Assembly: GCA_044425705.1 (NCBI GenBank)
Contig: JAWXVD010000098.1
Coordinates: 1-12,592 of the forward strand
Direction: 5' to 3'
Source: JAWXVD01 sp044425705
Lineage (GTDB): Bacteria; Bacillota; Clostridia; Lachnospirales; Lachnospiraceae
Length of the DNA stretch: 12,592 nucleotides
Both the position numbers and the translations under genes were made by a program. This document shows positions 11,471 to 12,592 of this stretch, piece by piece; the first letter of the stretch is position 1, and the number at the start of each line of letters is the position of its first letter. The notes under the pieces were generated by a model, which had not been told where the DNA came from, made no database searches, and saw only the letters and a list, made by a program, of their open reading frames with translations.

Positions 11471-12346
11471 TTAATTATTACCTTTCCTTCTTTTTCTAAC
11501 TCTCCATACAACAAAAACAATAACAATAAGTCCAATTACAATAAACGGAGAAAATATCATAAGCATCATAGGTAAATATGGACTTCTTAGGGTGCTGAAT
11601 ATGTTTTGAAACCAGTTTTCATCTATTGTTATCTCTAAATTTTCAGTTGGTAATGTGTCTGATACATATTGATATGTGCGACTTGAAACCTTTTCAAATT
11701 CCAAATTGCTATGGGTTATTACAGGCATATCTTTATCAAGATATAGGTTAATAGTTAAGCTTTCAAAATCTTTCCACATGGTAGCAGGTGCAAGATAATA
11801 ATAAATTTCGCCACGTTTTGCATCAAAATCATAGTCTGGATATCCACCCAAGTTATAAATATATGACACCACTACATCATACTGCTCGTTTGCATCAAAG
11901 GTCATATCAAAAGTAACAGTGTCAACAGTATTTTTGTCTGTATCAGCAATACCTGTGTCGGTTAAAACTGCATACTGCCAATCATTTGTCGTAATCTCTG
12001 TGTCGTAATTTAAATTAAAACTTTCGTGTTCAAAATCTGCTGTTGTACCATCAATCAGTATTTCAGTTCCACCCAGTTCAATGTTAGGTGAAATAAACAT
12101 TGAGATTGTTGTGGCTGTATCATCTGTAGTATTTTTCATAGTATATGTGGCAGTGATTTCTGCCTGTGAACCTGTCACAACAATATCTAACACTTCGGTC
12201 AGCACAGCGATTTCTTCGCTTTTTTCAAATGTAATAGATGAACCAATATCAGAGTCCTGTGGCGCCGCCATATTTGCATAAGCTGTTGTTGGTAAAAACA
12301 TAGTCATGCAAAGAATGACCATCAAACTTGTACTTAATTTTTTCAT
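11471..12346 (-). CDS. Secreted, C-terminally membrane-anchored protein of unknown function
   Basis: This is a 291-residue protein with a clear signal peptide: MKKL, a hydrophobic core to about residue 20, and a likely cleavage after TTAYA (24/25). The mature part (25-255) is beta-rich and acidic (IGSSITFEKSEEIAVLTEVL, ITATYTMKNTTDD, FDMTFDANEQYDVVVSYIY). It looks like an immunoglobulin-like or DUF4424-style extracellular domain built to recognise or scaffold something outside. A single membrane helix follows (about 260-281), with a positive tail RVRKRRKGNN, giving an outside-domain, inside-tail topology. There is no LPXTG motif. GGGGGA lies about eight bases before the ATG. It stands alone, with an upstream promoter candidate. 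I cannot assign a function; the family name is a guess. Confidence 0.75.
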   Translation of the reverse strand: MKKLSTSLMVILCMTMFLPTTAYANMAAPQDSDIGSSITFEKSEEIAVLTEVLDIVVTGSQAEITATYTMKNTTDDTATTISMFISPNIELGGTEILIDGTTADFEHESFNLNYDTEITTNDWQYAVLTDTGIADTDKNTVDTVTFDMTFDANEQYDVVVSYIYNLGGYPDYDFDAKRGEIYYYLAPATMWKDFESLTINLYLDKDMPVITHSNLEFEKVSSRTYQYVSDTLPTENLEITIDENWFQNIFSTLRSPYLPMMLMIFSPFIVIGLIVIVFVVWRVRKRRKGNN

Positions 12347-12447
12347 TGTATATTCCCCCTAATTGATAATATACTCCTACTATCTTAGACGAAGAAAAAT
12401 CCATTTTGTGCCAGTTTACTTAAAACTTTTTTAAATATCTAATACCT

Positions 12448-12476
12448 ATTATATCATGTTTTGAAGATAAAGCGAA
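12448..12476 (-). promoter_or_regulatory. Extended -10 promoter candidate for the secreted-protein gene
   Basis: On the reverse strand TATAAT (12453-12448) is preceded by TGA, giving an extended -10 (TG-n-TATAAT). The hexamer 17 bases upstream (TTCGCT) is a poor -35. It would give an untranslated leader of roughly 95 bases before the ATG at 12346. Confidence 0.45.
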
Positions 12477-12505
12477 TATCGCAATAAGATAGAGTAAACT
12501 TATTG

Positions 12506-12592
12506 TCAGTTGGGAAAGAGTAAAGTGATCCTAGATATAAAAGATTCCTTAGATTTGTTTCCCTTAGTGTACTTCATGTCATAAATTCTGTC
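12506..12592 (-). CDS. Possible C-terminal end of a gene entering from the right edge
   Basis: A reverse-strand frame is open from the right edge to a TGA at 12506-12508, 28 codons, ending MKYTKGNKSKESFISRITL then LFPN. The composition is protein-like but the stretch is too short to assign. The gap to the next gene (12346) holds that gene's promoter candidate. Confidence 0.25.
   Translation of the reverse strand, partial: DRIYDMKYTKGNKSKESFISRITLLFPN

Overview
The window is AT-rich. Its genes have strong AGGAGG-type ribosome binding sites and Firmicute-style families, including an AbiE pair, BcrA/NodJ-type ABC-2 exporters, a TetR regulator, a YREK-type IS4 transposase and a YqaJ recombinase remnant. 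Together these suggest an accessory region of a low-GC Bacillota genome, probably a Clostridia-like anaerobe. No housekeeping gene is present. The mix of defence genes, a peptide biosynthesis cluster, an IS and a broken recombinase operon looks like a mosaic of integrated mobile DNA.

Layout. At 1-1000 there is a partial reverse-strand gene running off the left edge, a 66-codon reverse-strand gene with a strong RBS, and a gene-poor AT-rich stretch. At 1007-2495 on the + strand is an intact type IV AbiEi/AbiEii toxin-antitoxin pair; its promoter has the -10 box enclosed by a perfect 10-bp inverted repeat. A near-symmetric hairpin with A and T tracts (2612-2649) can end both this operon and the converging one.

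At 8761-2687 on the - strand is the most interesting part, a compact RiPP-type gene cluster. In transcription order it holds a TetR repressor with a palindrome in its own promoter, a 21-codon peptide gene absent from ordinary gene calls (7966-8031), an MccB/ThiF-like E1 adenylating enzyme with an N-terminal PqqD/RRE-like domain, a membrane M50-like zinc protease with its own RRE-like N-terminus, and two ABC-2 transporter pairs. My reading is that the E1 enzyme activates the peptide (C-terminus TTWWIIA, not the Asn-terminated type of microcin C), the membrane protease trims it, one transporter exports it, and the other probably protects the producer. A perfect 13-bp stem-loop between the peptide and E1 genes may set the peptide:enzyme ratio.

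At 8882-10570 an intact IS4-family element (8930-10499, 18-bp perfect terminal repeats, 8-bp target duplication) has landed between a pair of 23-bp tandem repeats and a perfect-consensus promoter. That promoter drives a roughly 350-nt, strongly structured, terminator-bearing leader, then a 45-codon basic ORF and a YqaJ recombinase gene cut off after about 110 codons. The right end carries a reverse-strand gene for a signal-peptide-bearing, C-terminally membrane-anchored protein of unknown function, and possibly the last codons of another reverse-strand gene.
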